This document shows, piece after piece, positions 26,812 through 34,912 of a stretch of 64,000 nt of DNA. Every line of letters begins with the position of its first letter. The first letter of the stretch is position 1. The notes under the pieces are model-generated. The model made no database searches. It had not been told where the DNA came from and was given only the letters and a program-made list of their open reading frames with translations. Source of the stretch: Cellulosimicrobium arenosum (GTDB lineage Bacteria; Actinomycetota; Actinomycetes; Actinomycetales; Cellulomonadaceae). The stretch is taken from the NCBI RefSeq assembly GCF_014837295.1, contig NZ_JACYHB010000006.1:1-64000 (forward strand), read 5' to 3'. Made by a program: the position numbers and the translations under genes.

Positions 26812-27174
26812 ATGAGCACCGAGGAGTCATCCGCGTACGGCGCGACCGACCAGGCCGTGCGGGACATCGCCGACGTGGCAGCGGTCGAGGTCATCACCTC
26901 GGCCGCCGTGCACCTCATGAGCGCGGCAGCGGTCAAGTGCGGGCTCGCGGAGGACGCGGACGCGCACGAGCACCTCGACCTCGACGAGGCCCGCAAGCTC
27001 ATCACAGCGCTCGCGGCGCTCGTCACCGCGAGCGCCCCCGACATCGGCAACCAGCACGCCCGCTCGCTGCGCGACGGGCTGCGCTCGCTCCAGCTCGCGT
27101 TCCGCGAGGCCTCCGTCTACCCGGACCCCCCGGGCGACGGTCCCGGCGAGAAGTTCACGGGCCCCGTGAGTTGA
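26812..27174 (+). CDS. DUF1844 family protein
   Basis: A 120-residue conserved actinobacterial protein of unknown function. The family core VAAVEVITSAAVHLMSAAAVKCGL (given here in two parts, VAAVEVITSAAVHL and MSAAAVKCGL) is followed by a DLDEARKLITALAALV helix. I use the third of three in-frame ATGs because a GATGAT -10-like element ends 7 bases upstream. In related genomes this gene usually sits on the infC strand; here it is divergent from infC. Its TGA overlaps the TTG start of the next gene. Confidence 0.8.
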   Translation: MSTEESSAYGATDQAVRDIADVAAVEVITSAAVHLMSAAAVKCGLAEDADAHEHLDLDEARKLITALAALVTASAPDIGNQHARSLRDGLRSLQLAFREASVYPDPPGDGPGEKFTGPVS

Positions 27175-27935
27175 GCACACCCTCCACGTCGTCGTCCCCG
27201 GACGGGGCCGACGACGCTCCGCCGCCGGCTCGTCGCACTCCTGCCGGCTCCACGGGGGTGTTCGAGCCCGTGGCCCCGCCCCCGAGGCACGCCCACCCCG
27301 ACGCGGTGCCGTCCGGTACCGACCCTGCCAGCCCGCCGTCCGACCTGGCCGAGTCGTCCGAGCCGTCCGAGCGGACGTCGACGCCGGCCGAAGGGACGTC
27401 GACGCGCGGCACCGCGCGACGACGCAGGGCACGACGGAGCACCGTCGTGATCGTCCTGCTGTCCCTCGCACTGCTCGCGATGCTCGGCCTGGCGGCCTAC
27501 CTGTGGGTCACGACGACCCGGTGGCAGGAGTCCAGCGCCGACTGGGAGGACGAGGCGCGATCGCTCGGCGCCGACGTCGCGTCGCTGCAGTCCGAGCTCG
27601 ACGGCGCGAACGCCGAGCTGGACTCGGCGCGGACCCAGCTCGGCACGGCGCAGGACCGCATCGCCGACCTCGCGAACGAGAAGGCACAGCTCGGCGACGA
27701 GAACGAGGCCTCGCAGCAGTATCTCGACTACCAGAGCCGCGTCTCCGACGCTGCCGGGACCGTCGCCGCCGCGCTCACCCAGTGCACGACGGCGCAGTCC
27801 GAGCTCATCGGCTACCTGGACGACCCCGACGCGTACGACCAGGAGGACCTCGACCGGTTCGCCGAGCAGGTCGACGACCTGTGTCAGGCGGCCACCGACG
27901 CGAACGACCAGCTCCAGCTGGAGCTCGCGGAGTGA
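27171..27935 (+). CDS. Membrane-anchored coiled-coil protein, unknown function
   Basis: I do not recognise this 254-residue protein. Residues 1-90 are Pro/Ser/Thr-rich with an RRRRARR stop just before a single transmembrane helix (91-114). The outer part has a coiled coil (about 118-175, with repeated ELDSARTQL-type heptads) and a helical end with two cysteines (CTTAQS and LCQAATD). The start is TTG, overlapping the DUF1844 stop (TTGA). The stop overlaps the next gene (GTGA), so three proteins are translated in a chain. Confidence 0.7.
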   Translation: MSTPSTSSSPDGADDAPPPARRTPAGSTGVFEPVAPPPRHAHPDAVPSGTDPASPPSDLAESSEPSERTSTPAEGTSTRGTARRRRARRSTVVIVLLSLALLAMLGLAAYLWVTTTRWQESSADWEDEARSLGADVASLQSELDGANAELDSARTQLGTAQDRIADLANEKAQLGDENEASQQYLDYQSRVSDAAGTVAAALTQCTTAQSELIGYLDDPDAYDQEDLDRFAEQVDDLCQAATDANDQLQLELAE

Positions 27936-28675
27936 GCGGCCCTCGCACCGCGCACCGCACCCGTGCCGCGCTCGCCCTCGTCGTCACCGCGACCCTCGGC
28001 GCCGGGTGCGGGATCCTCCCCGAGCTCCCGCCCGACCTCCCGGACAGCGTCGTGCCCTCGGTCCCCCCGGCTCAGGACCCGGCGGGCGCCGACACCCTCT
28101 CCCCCGACGGCTCGGACGCGGTGGAGCGCATGGCCGTGCGGATCCGCAACGTAGGGTGCGACGGCCTGTCGACGGGTTCCGGCTTCGCGATCGACGCACG
28201 CACGCTCATCACCAACAAGCACGTCGTGGACTCCTCGCGCTCGCTGCAGCTGCTCTCCTACGACGGACGGGACATCCCCGTCGACACCGCGAGCACGGCA
28301 GAGCTGGCGGACCTCGCCGTCGTGCGCACGAGCGAGGACCTGCCCTCCTACCCGGACCTCGCGACGTCCGATCCCGTACGGGGCGACCCCGTGACCGTCG
28401 TCGGGTATCCCGAGGGGGGACGGCTCACGATCACGGCGGGCAGCGTCATCGGCACCACCACCGACCCCCTCCACGAGAACCTCGGAGAGGTCCTGCTGAC
28501 CGACGCACCCGTCGAGCCGGGCAGCTCGGGCTCTGCCGCGCTCGACGACGACGGCCGGGTGATCGGTGTCGTCTACGCCAAGACCTCGACCGACAAGTCG
28601 CTCCTGGTCCCGGTCAGCACGCTGCAGGACATGCTCGCCGACGAGGCCATGTTCGTCCCGCTCACCGAGTGCTAG
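27932..28675 (+). CDS. Trypsin-like serine protease, predicted lipoprotein
   Basis: A 247-residue exported protease. The signal peptide ends in a lipobox LGAG-C26, so the mature protein should be lipid-anchored outside the membrane. The chymotrypsin-fold triad is visible: H97 in TNKHVVD, D127 in ELADLAVV and S199 in PGSSGSAAL. The oxyanion loop reads GSSG rather than GNSG. No PDZ domain follows, unlike HtrA. The C-terminal residue is a cysteine, which could bond with C76. It is the third member of the stop/start-linked trio. Confidence 0.8.
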   Translation: MSGPRTAHRTRAALALVVTATLGAGCGILPELPPDLPDSVVPSVPPAQDPAGADTLSPDGSDAVERMAVRIRNVGCDGLSTGSGFAIDARTLITNKHVVDSSRSLQLLSYDGRDIPVDTASTAELADLAVVRTSEDLPSYPDLATSDPVRGDPVTVVGYPEGGRLTITAGSVIGTTTDPLHENLGEVLLTDAPVEPGSSGSAALDDDGRVIGVVYAKTSTDKSLLVPVSTLQDMLADEAMFVPLTEC

Positions 28676-28681
28676 GCACGC

Positions 28682-28710
28682 CCGGGCGCACGGCTCCGGG
28701 ACGCGCCCGG
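28682..28710 (+). terminator. Hairpin after the lipoprotease gene
   Basis: CCGGGCGC (28682-28689) pairs with GCGCCCGG (28703-28710) over a 13-base loop, 6 bases after the stop codon. It is a likely terminator for the DUF1844 unit. Confidence 0.55.
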
Positions 28711-28741
28711 CGGTTCGCGAGCGGTGCCGCGCCACGCGGTC

Positions 28742-28747
28742 TAGTCT
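28742..28747 (+). promoter_or_regulatory. -10 element of the GerW-like gene
   Basis: TAGTCT lies 8 bases before the ATG at 28756, close to a leaderless arrangement. Confidence 0.5.
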
Positions 28748-28755
28748 CGGGAGCC

Positions 28756-29241
28756 ATGGGCACACAGGAGAACACGGGCGCCGACGTCGACCCGGCGTAC
28801 ATCACCAACGCAGCACGGGACACCTTCTCGGTCCGCCGGGTGTTTGGCGAGGCCTACGAACGCGAGGGCACGCTCGTCATCCCGGTCGCGACCGTCTGGG
28901 GCGGAACCGGTTCCGGGTGGGGGGCGGGCTCCGGCGAGCTGTCCGGCAAGGGTGCCGCGGGCCTGCCCGCGATCGGACGCCGGCCACGCGCGGACGACGG
29001 GCCCGCGGGCGACCCGGGGTCCGGCAACGCCGACGGCGAGGCCGGCGGCGAGGGCTCGGGCGGCGGCGGCGGGTTCGGCGTGCGGGTCAAGGCCACCGGC
29101 GTGTACGTGGTCGACGCGGACGGCGTGCGCTGGCAGCCGAGCCTGGACGTCAATCGCATCATCCTCGGTGGCCAGGCCGTGGCCGCGGCCGTCGGCGTGG
29201 CCGCGGCGATCGCGTGGGGTGTCTCCCGGCTGCGTCGCTGA
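28756..29241 (+). CDS. GerW/YtfJ-like protein
   Basis: A 161-residue protein of the spore protein YtfJ/GerW family, recognised by RRVFGEAYEREGTLVIPVATV followed by a Gly-rich GTGSGWGAGSG loop and the VYVVDADGVRWQPSLDVNRI strand pair. A C-terminal hydrophobic helix (about 137-155) may tether it to the membrane. In Bacillus the family acts in spore germination; this lineage does not form spores, so the role here is unknown. It is convergent with the SseB gene. Confidence 0.75.
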   Translation: MGTQENTGADVDPAYITNAARDTFSVRRVFGEAYEREGTLVIPVATVWGGTGSGWGAGSGELSGKGAAGLPAIGRRPRADDGPAGDPGSGNADGEAGGEGSGGGGGFGVRVKATGVYVVDADGVRWQPSLDVNRIILGGQAVAAAVGVAAAIAWGVSRLRR

Positions 29242-29284
29242 CGACGTCGGAGGATCGCCGTGGGCCGGGCGGGCCGTCCGTCCG

Positions 29285-30025
29285 TCAGGCCGCGCGACCG
29301 ATCCTGAGCTCGAGACCGTCCACCCGCTCCGAGACGACCTCGGCGCGGGCGAGCGCGGCGTTCACCTGCGCGAGCACCACGTCCAGCCCGGCGCGGTCGA
29401 GGCCCGGCTCGATCCGCAGGACGACAGCCACCTCCGCGCGCCGGCCCGGCTCGGCCCATGCGCGGGCGAGGTGCGTGATGCCTGCCAGCGCGGTGCGGAT
29501 CGCGCTGTCGACCTCCGGTGCGACGACGCCGTCGGTCACCGCCGGGAGCCACGGCCTGCCCTGGGCGAGAGCCCACACGGCAGGACGCGGGACGAGCGCG
29601 GTGATCGGTCCGGCGGGGTCGACCACGAGCAACGACCAGTCCTCGTTCACTGCCGAGAGCGCGGCCCGGCGCGCCTCCACCGGGACGGGCCGAGCGTCGG
29701 CGCGCCACGCGGCCATCGCTGCGACGGAGGTGAACACGGGCAGCGCTCGGCGCCCGTCGGGAGACTCGAGCGCGACCACCCCGGCGCTCGCCTCCTTGTC
29801 CACCTCGTATCCGTGCTCCCCCGCGCCCGACTCGCCGAGCTCGGCGAGGATCGGCACGAGCACGCGCGTCCCGGCCAGGAGGGCGACGACGTCGGGCAGC
29901 GCGGCCTCGCCGTCCCGGTAGCGCGTGAGCGCCGTGGCGAGCCCGGGGTCCGCGGACCCGTCGTCGCCCGCGAAGCCCGACGACGGCGGGAGCGGCTTGC
30001 CCGCGGACTCGGGGCCGGGTGTCAC
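29285..30025 (-). CDS. SseB family protein
   Basis: A 246-residue protein with an N-terminal SseB domain (about 30-130, with VLVPILAEL and [13 protein letters not shown]) and a related C-terminal half (ELRIGRAA end). The family is widespread in actinobacteria beside his genes, and its function is not settled. The GTG start overlaps the stop of priA (GTGA), so it is the last gene of the second his unit. Confidence 0.75.
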   Translation of the reverse strand: MTPGPESAGKPLPPSSGFAGDDGSADPGLATALTRYRDGEAALPDVVALLAGTRVLVPILAELGESGAGEHGYEVDKEASAGVVALESPDGRRALPVFTSVAAMAAWRADARPVPVEARRAALSAVNEDWSLLVVDPAGPITALVPRPAVWALAQGRPWLPAVTDGVVAPEVDSAIRTALAGITHLARAWAEPGRRAEVAVVLRIEPGLDRAGLDVVLAQVNAALARAEVVSERVDGLELRIGRAA

Positions 30026-30753
30026 GCTCTGCCCGCGACGTCGAGCGCCTGCGGCAGGGTGAACGCTCCCGCGTACAGCGCCTTGCCCACGATCGCGCCC
30101 TCGACGCCGGCCGAGACGAGGGAGCGCAGCGCCTCGAGGTCCGCGAGGCTCGAGATGCCGCCGGAGGCGACGACGGGAGCCTCGGTGCGCGACGCGACGT
30201 CGCGCAAGAGGTCCAGGTTCGGCCCGCGCAGCGTCCCGTCCTTGGTCACGTCGGTGACGACGTAGCGGGCGCAGCCCGCGACCTCGAGCCGGTCGAGCAC
30301 CTCCCACAGGTCGCCGCCCTCCTGGGTCCACCCGCGCGCGGCCAGCGTCGTCCCGCGCACGTCGAGGCCGACGGCGATCGCGTCGCCGTGCTCCGCGATC
30401 ACCTTCGCGGTCCACTCCGGGTTCTCCAGCGCCGCGGTACCCAGGTTGACCCGGCGGGCGCCGGTGGCCAGCGCGCTCGCGAGCGACGCGTCGTCACGGA
30501 TACCGCCCGAGAGCTCGACCTGGACGTCGAGCCGGCGCACGACGTCCGCCAGGAGGTCGGCGTTCGAGCCGCGCCCGAACGCCGCGTCGAGGTCCACGAG
30601 GTGGATCCACTCGGCGCCCCCGGACTGCCAGTCGAGAGCGGCGGCGAGCGGGTCGCCGTAGGATGTCCCGGAGCCCGCCTCCCCCTGGACGAGGCGGACG
30701 GCCTGGCCGTCGGCGACGTCGACGGCGGGCAGCAGGACGAGGCGGTCGGTCAC
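30022..30753 (-). CDS. priA: Phosphoribosyl isomerase HisA/PriA
   Basis: Isomerises ProFAR in histidine synthesis. In most actinobacteria the same enzyme (PriA) also does the TrpF step. The 243-residue (beta-alpha)8 protein has the catalytic pair region [15 protein letters not shown] (D11) and [11 protein letters not shown] (second aspartate), plus ELSGGIRDD and VASGGISSL phosphate sites. Whether it is bifunctional depends on trpF being absent, which this window cannot show. The start is GTG with GGAG 6 bases upstream. Confidence 0.94.
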   Translation of the reverse strand: MTDRLVLLPAVDVADGQAVRLVQGEAGSGTSYGDPLAAALDWQSGGAEWIHLVDLDAAFGRGSNADLLADVVRRLDVQVELSGGIRDDASLASALATGARRVNLGTAALENPEWTAKVIAEHGDAIAVGLDVRGTTLAARGWTQEGGDLWEVLDRLEVAGCARYVVTDVTKDGTLRGPNLDLLRDVASRTEAPVVASGGISSLADLEALRSLVSAGVEGAIVGKALYAGAFTLPQALDVAGRA

Positions 30754-30793
30754 GTGGGTCTCCTGGTTCGGGGCGTGCGGTGTCGTGGGGCGC

Positions 30794-31462
30794 TCAGAGC
30801 GAGCGCACCCAGTTCTCGAGCAGGGTCGCTCCGGCGTCGCCGGACTTCTCGGGGTGGAACTGCGTCGCGGACAACGGCCCGTTCTCGACGGCGGCGACGA
30901 AGCGACCGCCGTGGTCGGACCACGTCACGAGCGGCTTGCGGATCGGAGAGTCGGGCGGCAGGTCGGCACCGACGGTGAACGAGCGCGCCGCGTACGAGTG
31001 CACGAAGTAGAACCGTTCCGCCTCGACGCCGCGGAACAGCACGCTGCCGTCCGGGACGTCGACGGTGTCCCACCCCATGTGCGGGACGATCTCGGCCTCG
31101 AGCCGGTCCACGACGCCCGTCCACTCGCCGAGACCCTCCGCCTCGGTGCCGTGCTCGTCACCGCGCTCGAACATGACCTGCATGCCGACGCAGATGCCGA
31201 GCACCGGACGTCCCCCGGCCAGCCGGCGTCCGACGACCTCGTGGCCCCGCACCTCCCGGAGGCCGGCCATGACCGCGGCGAACGCCCCCACGCCGGGGAC
31301 GACGAGACCGTCGGCGCCCTCGGCGCGGGCACGGTCCGCCGTCAGCTCGACGTCGGCACCGACCCGCTCGAGCGCTCGGACCGCCGAACGCACGTTGCCG
31401 AACCCGTAGTCCAGCACGACGACCGAGGGGCGGCGCGGGCCGCCGGGCGTCCCGGCGCTCAC
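30794..31462 (-). CDS. hisH: Imidazole glycerol phosphate synthase, glutaminase subunit
   Basis: Class I glutamine amidotransferase that feeds ammonia to HisF. The 222-residue protein has the oxyanion strand PGVGAF, nucleophile C91 in [11 protein letters not shown], and the His/Glu pair in FHPEKSG near the C-terminus. Its partner hisF is not in this window. The GTG overlaps the stop of the upstream unknown gene. Confidence 0.95.
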   Translation of the reverse strand: MSAGTPGGPRRPSVVVLDYGFGNVRSAVRALERVGADVELTADRARAEGADGLVVPGVGAFAAVMAGLREVRGHEVVGRRLAGGRPVLGICVGMQVMFERGDEHGTEAEGLGEWTGVVDRLEAEIVPHMGWDTVDVPDGSVLFRGVEAERFYFVHSYAARSFTVGADLPPDSPIRKPLVTWSDHGGRFVAAVENGPLSATQFHPEKSGDAGATLLENWVRSL

Positions 31463-32016
31463 TTCTTGCGCGCCTTGCGTGCCGCGGAGGTCAGCATCCG
31501 CATGGCCTTGAACCGCGAGATCGACCCGGAGGGGACGATGCCGTCGAGCGCGCCGATCGTCGTCGTGCCCGTGAGCAGGTCCTCCAGCGACTCGGGCGCG
31601 CCGCCGAGGACCAGGCCGGGGGCGAGCGTGTCGCCCGCCGCGCCGTCGGTCCACCGGGTCATCGTCAGCTGCTCGCCACGACGCTCGACGAGGATGAGCG
31701 GGACGCCCTTGACGAGCGTCGTCAGGGCTGCCGCGGCGTGCGCCGGGGCGTCGCCCGCGGCGTCGCGCAGCACCGCGACGGCTCCGACGTCCGTCGCGAC
31801 GACGTCCGCCTCCACCTGACCGAGCGAGCACGCGGCCGCGAGCGGCTCGGCCCCGGCGATCTGGGTCACGAGCGCGGCGAACGGCGGTTCGTCGGACGCC
31901 GCCAGGCCGGACAGGTCGTCGGGGATCTCGAACCCCTCGAACGAGCCGTCGTCGGAGGTGTCGGCGACCGGGTCGCGGTCCTCGGCGGGGTCACCGGTAC
32001 GGTCCTGCGAGCTCAC
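31459..32016 (-). CDS. Unknown protein between hisB and hisH
   Basis: A 185-residue protein I cannot assign. It has an acidic, probably disordered N-terminus (1-40), an alpha/beta middle with hydrophobic strands ([34 protein letters not shown]) and a basic helical end ([21 protein letters not shown]). The GTG start overlaps the hisB stop and its stop overlaps hisH, so it is fully embedded in the his unit. That suggests a tie to histidine synthesis, but nothing in the sequence shows a catalytic motif. Confidence 0.7.
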   Translation of the reverse strand: MSSQDRTGDPAEDRDPVADTSDDGSFEGFEIPDDLSGLAASDEPPFAALVTQIAGAEPLAAACSLGQVEADVVATDVGAVAVLRDAAGDAPAHAAAALTTLVKGVPLILVERRGEQLTMTRWTDGAAGDTLAPGLVLGGAPESLEDLLTGTTTIGALDGIVPSGSISRFKAMRMLTSAARKARKK

Positions 32017-32630
32017 AGCGTTCCCTTCGTGGACGGCACGCCGTCGACGCGCTCGTCGGGCGCGACAGCAGCACGCAGCGCCCGCGCGAGCGCCTTGAAC
32101 TGGGCCTCGACGACGTGGTGGGGGTCGCGGCCGGCCAGGACGCGCACGTGCAGGCAGATGCCCGCGTGGTGCGCGATGGACTCGAGCACGTGCCGCGTGA
32201 GCGACCCGGTGAAGTGTCCGCCGATGAGGTGGTACTCCTGCCCCTCGGGCTCGCCGGAGTGGACGAGGTAGGGGCGTCCGGACACGTCGACGACGGCGAG
32301 CGCGAGCGCCTCGTCGAGCGGCACCGTGGCGTCGCCGAACCGCGAGATGCCGCTCTTGTCGCCGAGCGCGACGCGCAGCGCCTCACCGATCGCGATCGCG
32401 ACGTCCTCGACCGTGTGGTGGGCGTCGATGTGGGTGTCGCCGCTCGCGGTGACCGTCAGGTCGATGAGCGAGTGCTTGCCCAGCGCGGTGAGCATGTGGT
32501 CGTAGAACGGGACGGTCGTCGAGATCTCGGTCCGACCGGTCCCGTCGAGGTCGAGCTCGACGAGGACGCTCGACTCGCTCGTCGTGCGCTCGATACGCCC
32601 GGTGCGCCCGGTTCGCTGCGTGCGGCTCAC
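32013..32630 (-). CDS. hisB: Imidazoleglycerol-phosphate dehydratase
   Basis: The 205-residue protein is the single-function dehydratase. The manganese sites are carried by DAHHTVED and HHVVEAQFK, and the [13 protein letters not shown] segment is intact. There is no phosphatase domain as in E. coli HisB. The GTG overlaps the hisC stop (GTGA). Confidence 0.96.
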   Translation of the reverse strand: MSRTQRTGRTGRIERTTSESSVLVELDLDGTGRTEISTTVPFYDHMLTALGKHSLIDLTVTASGDTHIDAHHTVEDVAIAIGEALRVALGDKSGISRFGDATVPLDEALALAVVDVSGRPYLVHSGEPEGQEYHLIGGHFTGSLTRHVLESIAHHAGICLHVRVLAGRDPHHVVEAQFKALARALRAAVAPDERVDGVPSTKGTL

Positions 32631-33775
32631 AGTCCTGCCACCTCCACCAGGGCGTCCTTGAACGCCGTCATCTCCTTGCCGGTGCCGATCGACACCCGCA
32701 GCCAGCCGTCGGGACCAGTCTCCCGGATGAGCACGCCGCGATCCAGCAGGCCCTGCCAGAGCGCGTGGCGCTCGTCGAACCTTCCGAAGAGCACGAAGTT
32801 CGCGTCCGACGCCGCGACCTCCAACGGCCGACCGTCGGGCAGGTGGCGCCCGCGCAGCCACGCGACGGTCGCATCGCGCTCGGCGCGCAAGGTGTCGACC
32901 TGCGCGAGCAGCTCGGTCGAGTGCGCGAGCGCGGCACGCGCGACCGCCTGGGTCACGGCCGACAGGTGGTACGGCAGCCGCACGACGCGCAGCGCGTCGA
33001 CCAGCTCGCGCGACGCCGCGAGGTACCCGACCCGGGCGCCCGCGAGCGCGAACGCCTTGGACATCGTGCGGCTCACGGCGAGGTTCGGGTAGCGGTCCAG
33101 CAGCTCGAGTGCCGAGGGCGTCCCGGCCCGGCGGAACTCGCCGTACGCCTCGTCGACCACGACGACGGCCGGTGCTCCCGTGCCGTCGACGTCGGCGCCC
33201 AGCGCGGCCTCGCAGACGGCCTCGACCGTCGCCGCGGGCAGCGCCGTCCCCGTCGGGTTGTTGGGGCTCGCGAGCAGCACCACCGACGGCCGTTCACGCG
33301 CGATCACGGCGCGCGCGTGGTCGGGGTCGAGCGTGAAGTCGTCCGCGCGCCGCCCCACGACCCACCGCGTGTGCGTGTCGCGCGCGTACTCGGGGTACAT
33401 CGAGTACGTCGGGGCGAACGACACCGCGGTGCGACCCGGTCCGCCGAACGCCTGCAGCAGGTGCAGCATCACCTCGTTGGACCCGTTCGCCGCCCACACC
33501 TGCTCGGGGGCGAGCGACACCCCCGACTCCGTCCCGAGGTACGCGGCGAGGTCCGAGCGCAGCGCCAGGAAGTCACGGTCCGGGTACCGGTTGAGCCCCG
33601 TGGCCGCGGAGCGCACCGCCTCGGTGATCGTGTCGACCACGCCGGGAGCGGGCGGGTACGGGTTCTCGTTCACGTTGAGCAGGACGGGCACGTCGAGCTG
33701 CGGTGCGCCGTAGGGCGCGGTGCCGGAGAGCTCGGGACGCAGCGGCAGACGCCCGGAGACGAGGGGTGGGGTCAC
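32627..33775 (-). CDS. hisC: Histidinol-phosphate aminotransferase
   Basis: The 382-residue PLP enzyme has NENPYPP near the N-terminus, ASPNNPTGT, the [10 protein letters not shown] block and PLP-lysine K240 in [17 protein letters not shown]. The start is GTG with a -10 TAGACT ending 6 bases before it, so the mRNA is probably leaderless. This makes hisC the head of a new transcript, separated from hisD by about 4 kb of other genes. Confidence 0.95.
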   Translation of the reverse strand: MTPPLVSGRLPLRPELSGTAPYGAPQLDVPVLLNVNENPYPPAPGVVDTITEAVRSAATGLNRYPDRDFLALRSDLAAYLGTESGVSLAPEQVWAANGSNEVMLHLLQAFGGPGRTAVSFAPTYSMYPEYARDTHTRWVVGRRADDFTLDPDHARAVIARERPSVVLLASPNNPTGTALPAATVEAVCEAALGADVDGTGAPAVVVVDEAYGEFRRAGTPSALELLDRYPNLAVSRTMSKAFALAGARVGYLAASRELVDALRVVRLPYHLSAVTQAVARAALAHSTELLAQVDTLRAERDATVAWLRGRHLPDGRPLEVAASDANFVLFGRFDERHALWQGLLDRGVLIRETGPDGWLRVSIGTGKEMTAFKDALVEVAGL

Positions 33776-33781
33776 CGGGAC

Positions 33782-33787
33782 AGTCTA
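33782..33787 (-). promoter_or_regulatory. hisC -10 element (leaderless)
   Basis: TAGACT on the minus strand, 6 bases before the GTG start of hisC. Confidence 0.6.
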
Positions 33788-33832
33788 CGGAAGCCCTCGA
33801 CGTCGTGGCCCGTGACGTCCGGCACGCGGGCG

Positions 33833-34315
33833 TCAGGCGGTCGTGACCTCGTCGCCGTCGACCGTGACCGCCACCTCCGGCAGCGGCTCGGGTGCCGGAC
33901 CGCCCAGCACCGCGCCGGTCGCGAGGTCGAACCTCGACGCGTGGCACGGGCAGCGGAGCTCGTCCTCACCGGGTGCCACCGTGCACCCCTGGTGGGTGCA
34001 GATCGCGCTGAAGGCGGCGAAGGTGCCCTCCTCGGGCTGGGTGACCAGGAGCTGCACCCCGTCGAGGGACACGCTCAGTGCACCACCGACCGGGACGTCC
34101 TCGACCGCCGCGAGTCCCTGTCCGGGTTCGAGGGCCGACGGCGCGGCGTCGGGGCCGCTCGTGGACGTGCTCTCCTGGGCGCCGCCGTCCCCTCCGCACG
34201 CCGCGAGCGTCACCATCGCCGCGCCCGCACCGGTCGCGGCGAGCAGTGTCCGTCGGGTCGGCCCGGGGACGTGTGCCGCCGCCCGCTGGTCGGAGGTATG
34301 AGGCATGCTGGTCAT
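33833..34315 (-). CDS. Tat-exported Rieske iron-sulfur lipoprotein
   Basis: A 160-residue protein with a twin-arginine signal (PTRRTLL, R21-R22) that ends in a lipobox LAA-C40. The mature part is a small Rieske domain: C106-T-H108 and C122-P-C124-H125 bind the 2Fe-2S cluster, and C111 with C124 can form the stabilising disulfide seen in high-potential Rieske proteins. No redox partner domain is attached. Its electron donor and acceptor are unknown. It is divergent from a 4-TM membrane protein. A start three codons inside (34306) is an alternative. Confidence 0.85.
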   Translation of the reverse strand: MTSMPHTSDQRAAAHVPGPTRRTLLAATGAGAAMVTLAACGGDGGAQESTSTSGPDAAPSALEPGQGLAAVEDVPVGGALSVSLDGVQLLVTQPEEGTFAAFSAICTHQGCTVAPGEDELRCPCHASRFDLATGAVLGGPAPEPLPEVAVTVDGDEVTTA

Positions 34316-34319
34316 TGAA

Positions 34320-34340
34320 GCACCGCTCCCGGCCCGGTGC
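34320..34340. repeat. Inverted repeat between the Rieske gene and the membrane protein gene
   Basis: GCACCG and CGGTGC flank a 9-base GC-rich spacer in the 74-base divergent gap. It may be an operator shared by both genes. No -10 is obvious in either direction. Confidence 0.3.
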
Positions 34341-34389
34341 ATGACCGGGACCACACCTGAAGATGCCGGACGACACCAGGAGGGCCACC

Positions 34390-34812
34390 GTGACGACCCG
34401 CCCCACCCCGCCCGTGCGCGAGGGCCACTTCTTGGGTGCGTGGGTGCTGCGCGCCCTCGCGGCCGCGGGGGTGCTGCTGTCCGCGGACATCCACCTCGTC
34501 CTGTGGTCGGAGGGCTATCGGGACATCGAGGTCGTGGGCCCGGCCTTCCTCCTGAACGCCGTCGCCGGTCTGGTGCTCGGCGTCCTGCTCGTCGCGTGGC
34601 GGCACTGGCTCCCGCTCGTCGGCACGATGGGTTTCGCGGTGCTGACGCTCGTCGCGTTCTACCTCTCGATCACCGTGGGGTTCTTCGGCGTGCACGAGAC
34701 CGTCGCCGGCACCCAGGAGGTGCTCGCTGCGGTCGGCGAGTGGGTCGCCCTGCTCGCGGCCGCGGCAGCGCTCGTGGTCGAGCACCGGTGGTCGCGGGAC
34801 GCCAGGTCCTGA
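34390..34812 (+). CDS. Four-TM membrane protein, unknown function
   Basis: A 140-residue protein with about four hydrophobic helices (near 16-35, 48-69, 74-98, 110-129) and a short basic tail. I prefer the GTG at 34390 over the ATG nine codons upstream because AGGAGGG sits 6 bases before the GTG. A histidine-containing first helix (SADIHLVLW) and an outer HETVAG loop are notable, but no known redox motif is present. The divergent Rieske gene makes a shared membrane process plausible. Confidence 0.65.
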   Translation: MTTRPTPPVREGHFLGAWVLRALAAAGVLLSADIHLVLWSEGYRDIEVVGPAFLLNAVAGLVLGVLLVAWRHWLPLVGTMGFAVLTLVAFYLSITVGFFGVHETVAGTQEVLAAVGEWVALLAAAAALVVEHRWSRDARS

Positions 34813-34899
34813 TCCGTACGCCGTCGGGATTCCGGCGGCGAGGGCCTGCCGGGCGCGAGGTCGCCTGGGGACGACCGCACACAGGCCCGTGCGGGCGCC

Positions 34900-34905
34900 T
34901 ACGAT
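34900..34905 (+). promoter_or_regulatory. recQ -10 element (leaderless)
   Basis: TACGAT ends 7 bases before the GTG start at 34913. Confidence 0.6.
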
Positions 34906-34912
34906 CGGACGG

